From Syntrophopropionicum propionicicum_A (GTDB lineage: Bacteria; Bacillota; Desulfotomaculia; Desulfotomaculales; Pelotomaculaceae): a DNA stretch of 64,000 bases. The DNA lies in assembly GCF_048984525.1 (NCBI RefSeq), contig NZ_JBMGJC010000001.1, positions 1 through 64,000 on the forward strand, read 5' to 3'. The notes under the pieces are model-generated. The model saw only the letters and a list, made by a program, of their open reading frames with translations. It ran no database searches and had not been told where the DNA came from. Made by a program: the position numbers and the translations under genes. This document shows positions 53,873 to 62,419 of this stretch, piece after piece; the first letter of the stretch is position 1, and each line of letters begins with the position of its first letter.

Positions 53873-53956
53873 ATGTTTATCATTCTGAACAAATTTATCA
53901 GACGCGCAGTTTTCCACCTCAAGGTAAGAGGATTAATCCTGAATCTCATTTTATAA
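53873..53956 (+). CDS. Possible 27-residue cationic hydrophobic peptide
   Basis: ATG 53873 lies 8 bp from AAGGAG, and TATACT lies 25 bp upstream. The frame encodes MFIILNKFIRRAVFHLKVRG plus a short hydrophobic end: five basic and no acidic residues. It could be a small membrane-active or regulatory peptide, or chance. The rest of the gap to 54078 shows nothing. Confidence 0.3.
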   Translation: MFIILNKFIRRAVFHLKVRGLILNLIL

Positions 53957-54078
53957 CATCAAGCCCCCTTCATATCATCTTATTCCATAAGTCTATCTAA
54001 TGTTCGGATTTATCTTCCATGTGCAAGACCTTCAGAATACATGGGCATAATGTTTAAAAAATGAGAAGAGGGGAAGCA

Positions 54079-54954
54079 ATGGGAAACGATATATGCGATA
54101 TAGCCATTGTCGGCTGCGGGCCGGCCGGGCTGTCAGCAGCGGTAAACGCAAGCATCAGGAGAAAATCTGTTAATTTATTCGGAGGGGAGCTATGCGCACC
54201 CAAGCTGCAAAAATCGGCCGTTGTGAACAACTACCTTGGCTCACCCGAAGTATCTGGAGAAATTTTAAGGGAGAAATTTTTGGAACATGCCAGATCGATG
54301 AATATTCCCGTCACGCGGCTCATAATTAATTCAGTCACCCAAAACAGCAAGGGCGGGTTCACGCTGCAGGCGGCTGATGCCAGCTATGACGCCCGGGCGG
54401 TAATTATCGCCACCGGCGTCACGGTGGACAAATTAATTGAAGGTGAAAGAGATTTTATTGGAAAAGGAGTGGGGTACTGCGCCACCTGCGACGGCCCGTT
54501 ATTCGAGGGGAAAGACGTGGCGGTGGTCGCTTATACCGCCGAAGGTGTGGAGGATGCAAATTTTCTAAAAGATATTTGCCGCAAGGTGTATTTTGTTTCA
54601 AGCGATAATAAGTTATTCAGCGGTCTGAAAAGCGGGATTGAAGCGATAGAAGCAAAAAGCGTCCAGGCTGTCACCGGCGGCGGCAGTGTTGATGGACTAA
54701 GGATCGACGGGCGTGACCTGGCTGTACAGGGTGTTTTTATCTACCGGGAAACATACCTGCCGGACACTCTTCTGCCTGGTTTGGCAGTCAGGGAAAACCA
54801 TGTCCAGGTCGACCGTGAACTCAAAACAAATATTGAGGGGGTTTTTGCGGCCGGTGACTGTACCGGTAAACCATACCAGCTGGCCAAAGCGGTCGGCGAG
54901 GGCCAGGTGGCAGCCCTGAACGCGGTAAATTATTTAGATTCAATACCGGGCTGA
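54079..54954 (+). CDS. Thioredoxin-reductase-like flavoprotein lacking NADPH motifs
   Basis: The 291-residue protein has FAD motifs IVGCGPAGLSAAV and GVFAAGDCTGKPYQLAKAVGEG and the redox pair CATC near residue 139. The usual NADPH motifs GxGxxA and HRRxxxR are replaced (VAVVAYTAEGVEDANFL; YFVSSDNKLF). That pattern marks ferredoxin-dependent flavin thioredoxin reductases (FFTR) and relatives. ATG 54079 is chosen over 54061 because GAGGGGAAG precedes it. No thioredoxin gene is beside it. Confidence 0.82.
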   Translation: MGNDICDIAIVGCGPAGLSAAVNASIRRKSVNLFGGELCAPKLQKSAVVNNYLGSPEVSGEILREKFLEHARSMNIPVTRLIINSVTQNSKGGFTLQAADASYDARAVIIATGVTVDKLIEGERDFIGKGVGYCATCDGPLFEGKDVAVVAYTAEGVEDANFLKDICRKVYFVSSDNKLFSGLKSGIEAIEAKSVQAVTGGGSVDGLRIDGRDLAVQGVFIYRETYLPDTLLPGLAVRENHVQVDRELKTNIEGVFAAGDCTGKPYQLAKAVGEGQVAALNAVNYLDSIPG

Positions 54955-55051
54955 TAAAAATTTATCTTTACAGGAATAAAATTTCCTATATATGGAAGGT
55001 ATTCTTTTAACCGGTGTCAAATGATATATAAAAAAAGAGGGGAGAGTGCCA

Positions 55052-55456
55052 TTGGAAAAGCAAGGTTTTAAAAAGGTCCTGCCTGCGGAGTACCACGAGA
55101 ACGCGCTCATTTTAATGTTCCAAAGCCCCAAAGTTCTGTATGCATACTGGGAACTGTCGCCAGGGTTAAGAAATACGCTGAGCGGGAAAAAGAATGTGCA
55201 GATCAGGCTGAACATAAACGGGAAAGGTATCATACAGGTTTTTGACTTTGACCTGACCAAAAAAAGTTACTATTTTGAGAATGTGATACCGGGTAAGTCA
55301 TACAACTGCGAAATAGGCACCTTGAACGAAGACAATATTTTCTTACCGCTGCTGCGGTCAAATATAATCAGCGCGCCACACGACCTGCCCGGTTCCGTGT
55401 CGCCCGGCGAAGCGAATTCTCCCTCGTCCTCGGTCTTTAAGCCCGAAGGCCGGTGA
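55052..55456 (+). CDS. DUF4912 domain protein
   Basis: The 134-residue protein has the pattern NALILMFQSPKVLYAYWELSPG and VQIRLNINGKG, followed by YYFENVIPGKSYNCEIG, matching DUF4912, whose function is unknown. The C-terminal 30 residues are Pro/Ser-rich. TTG 55052 follows GAGGGGAGA. A weak stem (AAGGCC/GGCCTT) follows the stop at about 55442-55472. Confidence 0.8.
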   Translation: MEKQGFKKVLPAEYHENALILMFQSPKVLYAYWELSPGLRNTLSGKKNVQIRLNINGKGIIQVFDFDLTKKSYYFENVIPGKSYNCEIGTLNEDNIFLPLLRSNIISAPHDLPGSVSPGEANSPSSSVFKPEGR

Positions 55457-55482
55457 GCAGGCAGGCCTTTTGGCAGTTAATA

Positions 55483-55920
55483 CTACCTGACCACCAGAAC
55501 CGGGCAGCTGGCGTGCTTTGTTACCCTGTTGCTTACGCTGCCCATGAGGATGCCTTTTATCTCACCTAAACCCCTGCTGCCCATAACTACAAGCTCACAA
55601 TTAATTTCTTTGGCTTTTTTTATTATTTCATCTGCGGGATGGCCCACGGCGATATCCGTATGGATGTTTAATCCGTACGCTGCCAGGTCATCTTTTACTT
55701 TAGACAGTATGATTTTACCCTGCTTGTACAATTCATCTATAATGGCCTGCTGGATCTTGCTCAAGCGGTCTGGAGAAATGTCTATGTAGGGAGGAAGAGA
55801 GGGAACGACGTGCAGCAAAAACAATTCAGAGCCTAATTTTGAGGCCAATTCCGCGGCGTGCAGCGCGGCTAACGCGGATTTTTCAGAGCCGTCCACGGGT
55901 ACTAGAACATTCTTGTACAT
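55483..55920 (-). CDS. Universal stress protein (UspA family)
   Basis: The 145-residue protein begins YKNVLVPVDGSEKSALAALH and ends with the ATP-binding motif MGSRGLGEIKGILMGSVSNRV (G-2x-G-9x-GS), so it is the ATP-binding class. It is a stress-linked regulator of unknown partner. ATG at 55920 has GGGGGCATTACC upstream as a ribosome site. Confidence 0.93.
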   Translation of the reverse strand: MYKNVLVPVDGSEKSALAALHAAELASKLGSELFLLHVVPSLPPYIDISPDRLSKIQQAIIDELYKQGKIILSKVKDDLAAYGLNIHTDIAVGHPADEIIKKAKEINCELVVMGSRGLGEIKGILMGSVSNRVTKHASCPVLVVR

Positions 55921-55989
55921 GGTAATGCCCCCTGTCTGATAATTTTTAATATATACTTTACAATTTATTAAACTATATCAATTTTTAAC

Positions 55990-56030
55990 AAAAAATAAAA
56001 GGAGGACGGGTTATAAGATACCCGCCCTCA
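55990..56030 (-). terminator. Terminator of the Gly/Phe-rich small gene
   Basis: On the minus strand GGGCGGGTAT-CTT-ATAACCCGTCC is followed by TCCTTTTATTTTTTG. Confidence 0.82.
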
Positions 56031-56043
56031 TCAGTTTATAGAC

Positions 56044-56157
56044 TTAGATAAAAAAGAACAGGAAGAACACAATTATTATAAAGAAGAAAAATGTAAAGAA
56101 AAAAGAGAAGTTGAAGGATCCGGATATCGCCCCGCCGCCGCCAGTGCCAAATGCCAT
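56044..56157 (-). CDS. Tiny Gly/Phe-rich membrane protein (37 aa), YjcZ-like
   Basis: ATG 56157 lies 9 bp from GAGGAGG and opens a 37-residue frame: MAFGTGGGGAISGSFNF and then an almost wholly hydrophobic Phe/Ile tail. It resembles the small YjcZ-type sporulation proteins (Gly-rich head, one helix), but this is by character rather than clear identity. It ends 14 bp before a terminator. Confidence 0.6.
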   Translation of the reverse strand: MAFGTGGGGAISGSFNFSFFFTFFFFIIIVFFLFFFI

Positions 56158-56267
56158 AATATACTTACCTCCTCATATACTTTTTTGTATAATATGAGGA
56201 AATCGTCAGGTGTGTTACTCTGCGGCGGGTTGTAAATAGCAACAATTACTAATATTACCGGTAATGA

Positions 56268-56498
56268 TCAGTTTATAGATTTTTGGGCCTGCTCAAGTGT
56301 TTTACCAAGCTGAGAGTTTAGCTGGGCCAACCTGGAGCATTGGTTTGTGATATCAGGATGCCCCGTGTTTATTATCTCCTGTATTAATTTACCAATATCC
56401 AGCGCTGTATTTTGTGCGTCGCGGATAAAAAAAGACACCTGCTCACGTACCAGGACTTCACTGCCCCGGTGAGTAAATAAATTGGCAATAAATGTCAT
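56268..56498 (-). CDS. Small helical protein, function unknown (76 aa)
   Basis: ATG 56498 is 8 bp from GAGGTG. The product has a short hydrophobic start (TFIANLF) and the rest is amphipathic helix with many Gln and Asn (SRLAQLNSQLGKTLEQAQ). No family is recognised. It is transcribed in the same direction as lgt upstream. Confidence 0.6.
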   Translation of the reverse strand: MTFIANLFTHRGSEVLVREQVSFFIRDAQNTALDIGKLIQEIINTGHPDITNQCSRLAQLNSQLGKTLEQAQKSIN

Positions 56499-56536
56499 GT
56501 GTATCACCTCAAAGTTTTGTTTCTAGTATTTGCATT

Positions 56537-57307
56537 TTATTTTATGTGGACCTTTTTACCAGAAAACTTAATATAGAAATAGATTGATAAAGCTATCAAC
56601 AGAAGGCTGATCACTTGAGCGAGCCTGAACGGTCCCAGCATTTCGCTGTCCATGCGCAGGGATTCAATAAAAAACCGGCCTGCTGAATACAGGATCAGGT
56701 AAAGGAGCATTATCTGGCCGTCAAATGATTTTCGTTTGAATAGATAAAAAAGAAATGAAAAGACAGCCAGGTCCCACAGGGATTCGTACAGAAACGCGGG
56801 ATGGTGGTATTGGTTGCCGATATACATCTGCTTTTGGATAAAGACAGGAAAATGGCTGATATACTGCCTGCTTACAGGATAACCATAAGCCTCCTGGTTT
56901 ATAAAGTTGCCCCACCTGCCTATGCTCTGTCCCAGGATAATGCTTGGGGCAACAACATCAGCGAATTTCCAGAAATTCAAATTATACTTTCTTATATAAA
57001 GGTAACCTACAATGACGCCGGCGAGCAGGCCCCCGTGTATGGCCAGGCCGCCGTGCCAGATCGCAAAAGCTTCCAGGGGGTTATACGCGTAACTTTTCCA
57101 GTTGAATATGACATAATATAACCTGGCGCCGATCATGGCCGCCGGAATGATTAAAATAATCATATTTAACAGGTGCTCTGTGCTTAGTTGAGATTTTTTC
57201 GCATGGTAGTACGCCAGCGCCACGCCGAAAATAAAAGCGGTATCGATAAGAATACCATACCAGTGTATGGATATTGGTCCGGCCTGGATGGCCACGGGGT
57301 CAATCAT
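56537..57307 (-). CDS. lgt: Prolipoprotein diacylglyceryl transferase
   Basis: The 256-residue membrane protein has seven helices and the Lgt signature GRWGNFINQEAYG, plus HGGLAIHGGLL. It attaches diacylglycerol from phosphatidylglycerol to the lipobox Cys of prolipoproteins. ATG 57307 follows GGAGGAACTGTC and is preferred over a start 36 bp upstream. Confidence 0.96.
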   Translation of the reverse strand: MIDPVAIQAGPISIHWYGILIDTAFIFGVALAYYHAKKSQLSTEHLLNMIILIIPAAMIGARLYYVIFNWKSYAYNPLEAFAIWHGGLAIHGGLLAGVIVGYLYIRKYNLNFWKFADVVAPSIILGQSIGRWGNFINQEAYGYPVSRQYISHFPVFIQKQMYIGNQYHHPAFLYESLWDLAVFSFLFYLFKRKSFDGQIMLLYLILYSAGRFFIESLRMDSEMLGPFRLAQVISLLLIALSIYFYIKFSGKKVHIK

Positions 57308-57352
57308 GACAGTTCCTCCATAGAATAAAAGGTTTCTTATCAATAATATTAA

Positions 57353-57384
57353 AGAAAGGCTGGTTTTTCAACCAGCCTTTCGGT
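57353..57384. terminator. Terminator between DUF1540 gene and lgt
   Basis: AAAGGCTGGT-TTTTCA-ACCAGCCTTT forms a 10-bp stem. Confidence 0.85.
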
Positions 57385-57423
57385 TTTTCAACCATACTGT
57401 GGGTTTATAACGCATTTTATTTT

Positions 57424-57573
57424 TTATGATTTCATTTTAAAGGTTTCACATTTTGTCTGATCGGAATTATCAGCCATGCTGGCGTGGTTATGGTCCACCT
57501 GGATCATGGGAGCGTGGCACTCTACAGCGTTGTTCCACTTGCATTCTGTTACGGAACATTTTATATTTGGCAA
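57424..57573 (-). CDS. DUF1540 small cysteine protein (49 aa)
   Basis: TTG 57573 is preceded by GGAGGTGATTTA. The 49-residue product has the DUF1540 plan: IKCSVTECKWNNAVECHAPMIQV followed later by TKCETFK, with four cysteines that may bind metal. The family is common in spore-forming Firmicutes and has no known role. It lies between two terminator-flanked genes. Confidence 0.82.
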   Translation of the reverse strand: MPNIKCSVTECKWNNAVECHAPMIQVDHNHASMADNSDQTKCETFKMKS

Positions 57574-57677
57574 ATAAATCACCTCCAGTGATTGTTTTTA
57601 TTATATTTTCCACAATTATAGGTTTTATACTTGCCGCAGGCAGTGGTTAAGTTTAAGATATCAATGAAATTAAATAA

Positions 57678-57893
57678 CTATTGCGGCCATAAAGTGGCCG
57701 ACGGTGAAACAGCTAATTGATAAAAAGCCCATATAAATATAAGGAATCCTATAAAAAATAAAACTCTAGCCCATTTCGGTAAATTTTCAAACCAGTCTTC
57801 ATTGCGTGGTTTTTTACTATTTATCCAATTAGCCAAACCAATTGCCGCAATAACAGAGACAACAATATAACCAGCAATCTGCTCAATTTCCAT
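57678..57893 (-). CDS. Small two-helix membrane protein (71 aa)
   Basis: ATG 57893 follows AAGGAGATAGCTATAATA. Hydrophobic segments span about 6-24 (IAGYIVVSVIAAIGLANWI) and 44-64 (VLFFIGFLIFIWAFYQLAV), with a charged loop between. No family is recognised. Confidence 0.6.
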   Translation of the reverse strand: MEIEQIAGYIVVSVIAAIGLANWINSKKPRNEDWFENLPKWARVLFFIGFLIFIWAFYQLAVSPSATLWPQ

Positions 57894-58100
57894 TATTATA
57901 GCTATCTCCTTTTCGCAAAAACACTTATGGCATCAACACCTTAAAAAAACAAACAGTATTAACTCTATCATAAATTCGAACCTTCAGAGGCATTTTGCAT
58001 TTTTTTAAAACTGGAGAGTGCTTTTGGCCGTAAAAGTAAAAAAAACAAGTCCTCAAAACCTGTTCCCCAAAATATATCTTGCCAAAATCCGTCTTTTAAC

Positions 58101-58198
58101 TGGCGGGAGTGCGTGGGAATCGAACCCACCCAGGACAGGAGCACTGCCCCGCGACTGGTTTTGAAGACCAGGAGCACCACCAGGCACCATCCACCCCC
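58101..58198 (-). tRNA. selC: tRNA-Sec (anticodon TCA)
   Basis: The minus strand folds as a long tRNA of 98 bases: acceptor GGGGGTGG near-pairs with GCACTCCC, discriminator G then CCA; anticodon stem CTGGT/ACCAG with loop CTTCAAA (TCA); an extended variable arm CGCGGGGCAGTGCTCCTG; and T arm GTGGG-TTCGATT-CCCAC. This is the form of selenocysteine tRNA. One of the eight acceptor pairs is G-G. The rest of 57894-58446 shows no gene. Confidence 0.95.
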
Positions 58199-58446
58199 GA
58201 GATATTGAAATTTAATCTTTGAACGAATTCATATTATATAAGATTTTTCGCGAAAAATCAAGCTGCCATGAGAAATGGATAACTAACATTATATGTATAG
58301 CGCCGCATTATGCCGCCTTGCTTTTTTGAAAAAAATATATATTATACTTTAAAGGAATATCTCATAACGTTCGAGAAATTATTTTATATTTCGCCTAAAT
58401 ATATAGATGCAAATTCTTTTTAAGGGTTGAATAAGCAGGTGGAGAT

Positions 58447-59412
58447 ATGCTGGAGTTATTCGTAGATATAAAAGATGAACTACAGGCCGTTGAAAGTGCA
58501 TTAAGAAAAATAGTCCAGGCGGATTATCAAATATTAACGGAGACTTCCACCCACCTCCTTAACGCGGGCGGCAAGCGGCTGCGGCCGGCGCTTGCCATAT
58601 TCGGGGCAAAATTTTACAATTTTGATTTGGAACGGGTAATACCACTGGCGGCGACCCTTGAACTTATCCATATGGCGTCCCTTGTCCACGACGATGTGGT
58701 CGACGCGTCTATGACCCGCAGGGGTAAGCCTACGGTGAAAGCCATGTGGGGAAACAGGATTTCAACCCATATAGGCTCATATCTTTTCGCAAAATCTCTA
58801 ATCCTGATATCCAAATACGAAGACATGCCGATAATATCCGGGGTTTTATCCGACACAAGCGTGCAGATGTCCCAGGGTGAAATTATACAAATATCGTCTT
58901 CCTTTGATATAAACCAGAGCAAGAAGAACTATTTTTACCGCATCAAATGCAAAACCGCTCTTCTGATCGCCGCGAGCGCTCAACTGGGGGCGGTATCCTG
59001 CGGCGCTGACAAAAGCATATATTTACCACTGAGAAGGTACGGGTACAATATCGGGATGGCCTTTCAGATTACCGACGACATCCTCGACATGATCGCGGAA
59101 CAGCGCCAGCTGGGCAAGCCGATCGGCGGTGACCTGAGGCAGGGTATTATAACGCTGCCGGTGATATACGCCCTAAAACGCTGTAAAGACAAGAAACGAC
59201 TCGCTGAGCTGGTGACGAAAGTGGAAAAAAGCGAAGACGAGGTTAATGAAGCATTAGAAATTGTCAGGAACTCCGGGGCTATCGATTATTCTTTTAATAT
59301 TGCGCATAAATATATCGTCAAAGCAAAAAGTGATTTAAAAGAGCTGCCTGATATTCCAACCCGGCGGACCCTGAGCATGGCGGCGGATTTTGTGTGTGCC
59401 AGGAAGTTTTAA
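58447..59412 (+). CDS. Polyprenyl diphosphate synthase (heptaprenyl-type)
   Basis: The 321-residue trans-prenyltransferase has GGKRLRPALAIFGA, the first metal motif LVHDDVVDASMTRRGKPT, and the second FQITDDILDMIAE. It is the likeliest source of the menaquinone side chain. ATG lies behind AGGTGGAGAT. It comes before the tetrapyrrole genes, with 42 bp between, and may be read with them. Confidence 0.93.
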   Translation: MLELFVDIKDELQAVESALRKIVQADYQILTETSTHLLNAGGKRLRPALAIFGAKFYNFDLERVIPLAATLELIHMASLVHDDVVDASMTRRGKPTVKAMWGNRISTHIGSYLFAKSLILISKYEDMPIISGVLSDTSVQMSQGEIIQISSSFDINQSKKNYFYRIKCKTALLIAASAQLGAVSCGADKSIYLPLRRYGYNIGMAFQITDDILDMIAEQRQLGKPIGGDLRQGIITLPVIYALKRCKDKKRLAELVTKVEKSEDEVNEALEIVRNSGAIDYSFNIAHKYIVKAKSDLKELPDIPTRRTLSMAADFVCARKF

Positions 59413-59454
59413 GCAGGCTTAGTTTAAAAATAATTTATTTTGCAGGCGGTAGGC

Positions 59455-60096
59455 ATGGCTGGACGCTACCTGGTATCTCTGGATTTAGAAAATAAAAAAT
59501 GTTTGGTCGCCGGCGGGGGAAATGTCGCGGAGCGCAAGGTGCGCTCCCTGCTTGAGTGCGGCGCCCAGGTCAGCGTGGTCAGCCCGGTGATAACTCCCGC
59601 CTTGGCGTCCATGGCTGAAGAAGGTTTGATTTTATACAGGCGGGGCGGTTATCAGTGCTCGGATTTGGACGGTGTTTTCCTGGTCTTCGGAGCCACCGGC
59701 AGAGAAGAAGTAAACAGGCAGATAGCAGATGATTGTGCCAGCCGCGCACTGATCGTAAATATTGTTGACGACCCGGCGAAATGCAGCTTTTATGTGCCGG
59801 CTACCGTAAGGAGAGGGTCTCTGTCCATAGCAGTCTCAACCGGCGGAAAAAGCCCGCTGCTGGCCAGGAAGATCAGAGAAGAACTGGAGTCGGTTTACGG
59901 GCCGCAGTATGAAGAATTTCTGGAAATGCTTGGCGCCTTGAGAGAAGAAGTAATCAAAAATGTGTCTGATCCCGGAAAGAAGAAAAAAATACTGGAAGAC
60001 CTTTTAAGTGATGTTATCTTGGACATGCTTAAAAATGGCCGGCTGGATCAGGCAAAGGAGATGTTATTAGGTGCTTATCACGGTAGTGGGTCTTAA
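59455..60096 (+). CDS. Precorrin-2 dehydrogenase/sirohydrochlorin ferrochelatase-type siroheme synthase
   Basis: The 213-residue protein has LVAGGGNVAERKVRSLLECGAQVSVVSP as NAD site and the conserved DDPAKCSFYVPATVRRGSLSIAVSTGGKSP. This is the CysG N-terminal/Met8p family, oxidising precorrin-2 and often inserting iron for siroheme. ATG 59455 is chosen over TTG 59440. Its end overlaps hemA by 26 bp. Confidence 0.92.
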   Translation: MAGRYLVSLDLENKKCLVAGGGNVAERKVRSLLECGAQVSVVSPVITPALASMAEEGLILYRRGGYQCSDLDGVFLVFGATGREEVNRQIADDCASRALIVNIVDDPAKCSFYVPATVRRGSLSIAVSTGGKSPLLARKIREELESVYGPQYEEFLEMLGALREEVIKNVSDPGKKKKILEDLLSDVILDMLKNGRLDQAKEMLLGAYHGSGS

Positions 60097-61399
60097 CCAC
60101 AGGACCGCGCCCGTTGAGGTCCGGGAGAAACTGTCTTTTCCCGGATACACGCTAAAAGATGCTCTGAGGCGGTTGAAATCCTATCCTGTTATTGAGGGCT
60201 GTGTTATTTTATCCACCTGCAACAGGACTGAAATATATGCCGCGACCCTTGAGATGGACGAAGGGATAAATGCCATCTGGGATTTTCTCTCCCGCTGGTC
60301 GGGGGTAAACAAATCGGAAATTAAGAACTATACTTACTGCCACACTTTGTATGATATGATCCGCCATACTTTTCGCGTCGCTTCAGGGCTGGACTCGATG
60401 CTGCTGGGCGAGACTCAGATCCTGGGACAGTTAAAGTCCGCCTACATGGACGCTGTAGAATACGAGGCCACCAACCGTGTCATCAACACGCTTTTCCAGC
60501 TTGCGCTTACTGTAGGCAAAAGGGTCCGCACGGAGACAGGCATTGACCGCAACGCTGTCTCAATCAGCTATGCCGCGGTTGAATTGGCCAAACAGCACCT
60601 GGGGGACTTAAACAAGCGCCAGGTGCTGATTATCGGCGCGGGTAAAATGAGTGAGCTGACTGCCAGGCATCTCGTTGACAACGGTATTTCAGGCGTCATT
60701 GTTTCAAACCGCTCGTTTGAACGCGCGGAAGCCCTCGCCGCCCAGTTCAGGGGCAAAGCCGTCAGATTCAGCGAATTGTATAAGTATATGGAAAGCGCGG
60801 ATATTGTTATCAGCTGTACCGCGGCGGCGCACTCTGTGGTCAAAGCTGAAGAGATGCGGCTGGTCATGGAGAAAAGAAAAGGCAAAAAGATATTCATGGT
60901 CGACATAGCGGTGCCGCGTGATATTGAAACTGAAGCGGGCAAACTGGCGGGAGTAACCCTTTATGATATAGACGACCTGAAAACCGTGGTTGACCACAAC
61001 CTGACCGAGCGTAAAAACGCCGCCAACAAGGCCGAGTTAATCATTGAAGAAGAGCTTGAAAAGTTCATGAAATGGCACAGCACCCAGTTTGTCATACCCA
61101 CTGTCGCAGCCCTTAAAAACTGGGGCGAAGAAATAAAGCAAAAAGAATTGCAGCGGGCCTTGAACCGCCTGGGTGACTTATCGGAACATGACGAAAAAGT
61201 TGTCTCCTCTCTGGCAAACTCAATAGTCAACCAGGTATTGCATGTTCCCATCACTCAGCTGAAAAAGTATGCCCTGACCGTGGAGGGGCACCTGTACACC
61301 GAAATCATGCAAAATTTATTTGACCTGGAAGTGCCGGGCCAGAAACCGAGGAAACAGCCGGACCAGGTTGAAACCGAAAAACACCGGATGATTAAATAA
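60071..61399 (+). CDS. hemA: Glutamyl-tRNA reductase
   Basis: The 442-residue protein has VVGLNHRTAPVEVREKL, the catalytic Cys in LSTCNRTEIYA, LLGETQILGQ and the NADPH site IIGAGKMSELTARHL, followed by a C-terminal dimerisation helix. It makes glutamate-1-semialdehyde for tetrapyrroles by the C5 route. GTG start lies 11 bp from GGAG inside the previous gene. Confidence 0.97.
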   Translation: MLITVVGLNHRTAPVEVREKLSFPGYTLKDALRRLKSYPVIEGCVILSTCNRTEIYAATLEMDEGINAIWDFLSRWSGVNKSEIKNYTYCHTLYDMIRHTFRVASGLDSMLLGETQILGQLKSAYMDAVEYEATNRVINTLFQLALTVGKRVRTETGIDRNAVSISYAAVELAKQHLGDLNKRQVLIIGAGKMSELTARHLVDNGISGVIVSNRSFERAEALAAQFRGKAVRFSELYKYMESADIVISCTAAAHSVVKAEEMRLVMEKRKGKKIFMVDIAVPRDIETEAGKLAGVTLYDIDDLKTVVDHNLTERKNAANKAELIIEEELEKFMKWHSTQFVIPTVAALKNWGEEIKQKELQRALNRLGDLSEHDEKVVSSLANSIVNQVLHVPITQLKKYALTVEGHLYTEIMQNLFDLEVPGQKPRKQPDQVETEKHRMIK

Positions 61400-61477
61400 C
61401 AATAAATTGCAAATCATAAGCAAAACACCACAGCAGGACAGTAAATTTGGTTCAAATAATTATTAGGGGATTTTGTA

Positions 61478-62419
61478 TTGAAACAAGAGATTGTTGTGGG
61501 GACAAGAGAAAGCAGGCTTGCCATGTGGCAAGCCTGCTGGGTGGTTGAACGCCTGAAGAGTTTGAGCCCCGGACACAGCTACCGGATTAAAGGCATCCGC
61601 ACTCAGGGAGATAACATCCTTGATGTCGCCCTGGCTAAAATAGGAGACAAGGGCCTTTTTACCAAAGAACTGGAGTACGCCATACTGCGCGGGGAAATTG
61701 ATATGGCTGTGCACAGCATGAAAGACTTGCCCACAGACCTGCCGGACGGCCTCACCATCGGAGCGGTATGCGAGAGGGAATACCCTGGTGACGTATTAAT
61801 TTCACGCGGCGCTAAAACCCTGGCAGAGCTTCCGGCAGGCGCGGTTATCGGCACCAGCAGCCTCAGGCGGGCCGCCCAGGTCCTTCACTACCGGAACGAT
61901 TTAAAAACGGCAAACCTGCGGGGAAACGTCCAGACCCGTATCAAAAAACTGGATGAAAACAGGTTTGACGCGACAATTCTGGCTTACGCCGGGGTGCACC
62001 GCATGGGCCTCGACCACAGGGTAACACAGGTGATCCCTTTTGAAATACTCCTGCCCGCGGTTGGCCAGGGGGCGGTCGGGGTGGAAGCAGCCTCTGACAA
62101 TGTTGAAATGCTCGCCCTGCTTAAAAACATAGATCACAAAGAGTCGCGCCTGGCTGTAAGCGCTGAAAGGGCATTACTAAGAAAACTCGAAGGCGGCTGC
62201 CAGGTGCCGATCGGTGCGCATGCTGCGGTTGAAGGAGAATGTCTGCGCCTGGAGGGAGCTGTTGTCAGCCTTGACGGCGCGGAAATGGTGCGCACATCCT
62301 TGATTGGAGACGCCGCGGACGCTGAAGACATTGGTGTCAGGCTGGCAGAAAAGCTTTTGGAAACAGGCGCGGGCGAAATATTAAACATGATGCGACAGGA
62401 GAACAGGTGCGATGGATAA
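61478..62419 (+). CDS. hemC: Hydroxymethylbilane synthase
   Basis: The 313-residue protein has VVGTRESRLAMWQA, HSMKDLPTDLPDGLTIGAV, GTSSLRRAAQ and the dipyrromethane Cys in LEGGCQVPIGAHA. It polymerises porphobilinogen. TTG start follows AGGGGATTTTGTA. A perfect 12-bp inverted repeat (61511-61538) lies in the SRLAMWQA codons. Confidence 0.97.
   Translation: MKQEIVVGTRESRLAMWQACWVVERLKSLSPGHSYRIKGIRTQGDNILDVALAKIGDKGLFTKELEYAILRGEIDMAVHSMKDLPTDLPDGLTIGAVCEREYPGDVLISRGAKTLAELPAGAVIGTSSLRRAAQVLHYRNDLKTANLRGNVQTRIKKLDENRFDATILAYAGVHRMGLDHRVTQVIPFEILLPAVGQGAVGVEAASDNVEMLALLKNIDHKESRLAVSAERALLRKLEGGCQVPIGAHAAVEGECLRLEGAVVSLDGAEMVRTSLIGDAADAEDIGVRLAEKLLETGAGEILNMMRQENRCDG
61511..61538. repeat. Perfect 12-bp inverted repeat inside hemC
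   Basis: AGCAGGCTTGCC (61511-61522) and GGCAAGCCTGCT (61527-61538) with an ATGT loop, 33 bp into the coding sequence. It would make a very stable hairpin in the mRNA. Confidence 0.9.

Noticed and set aside
57968..58180. A 70-codon minus-strand frame
   Set aside because: It runs through tRNA-Sec and has no ribosome site.
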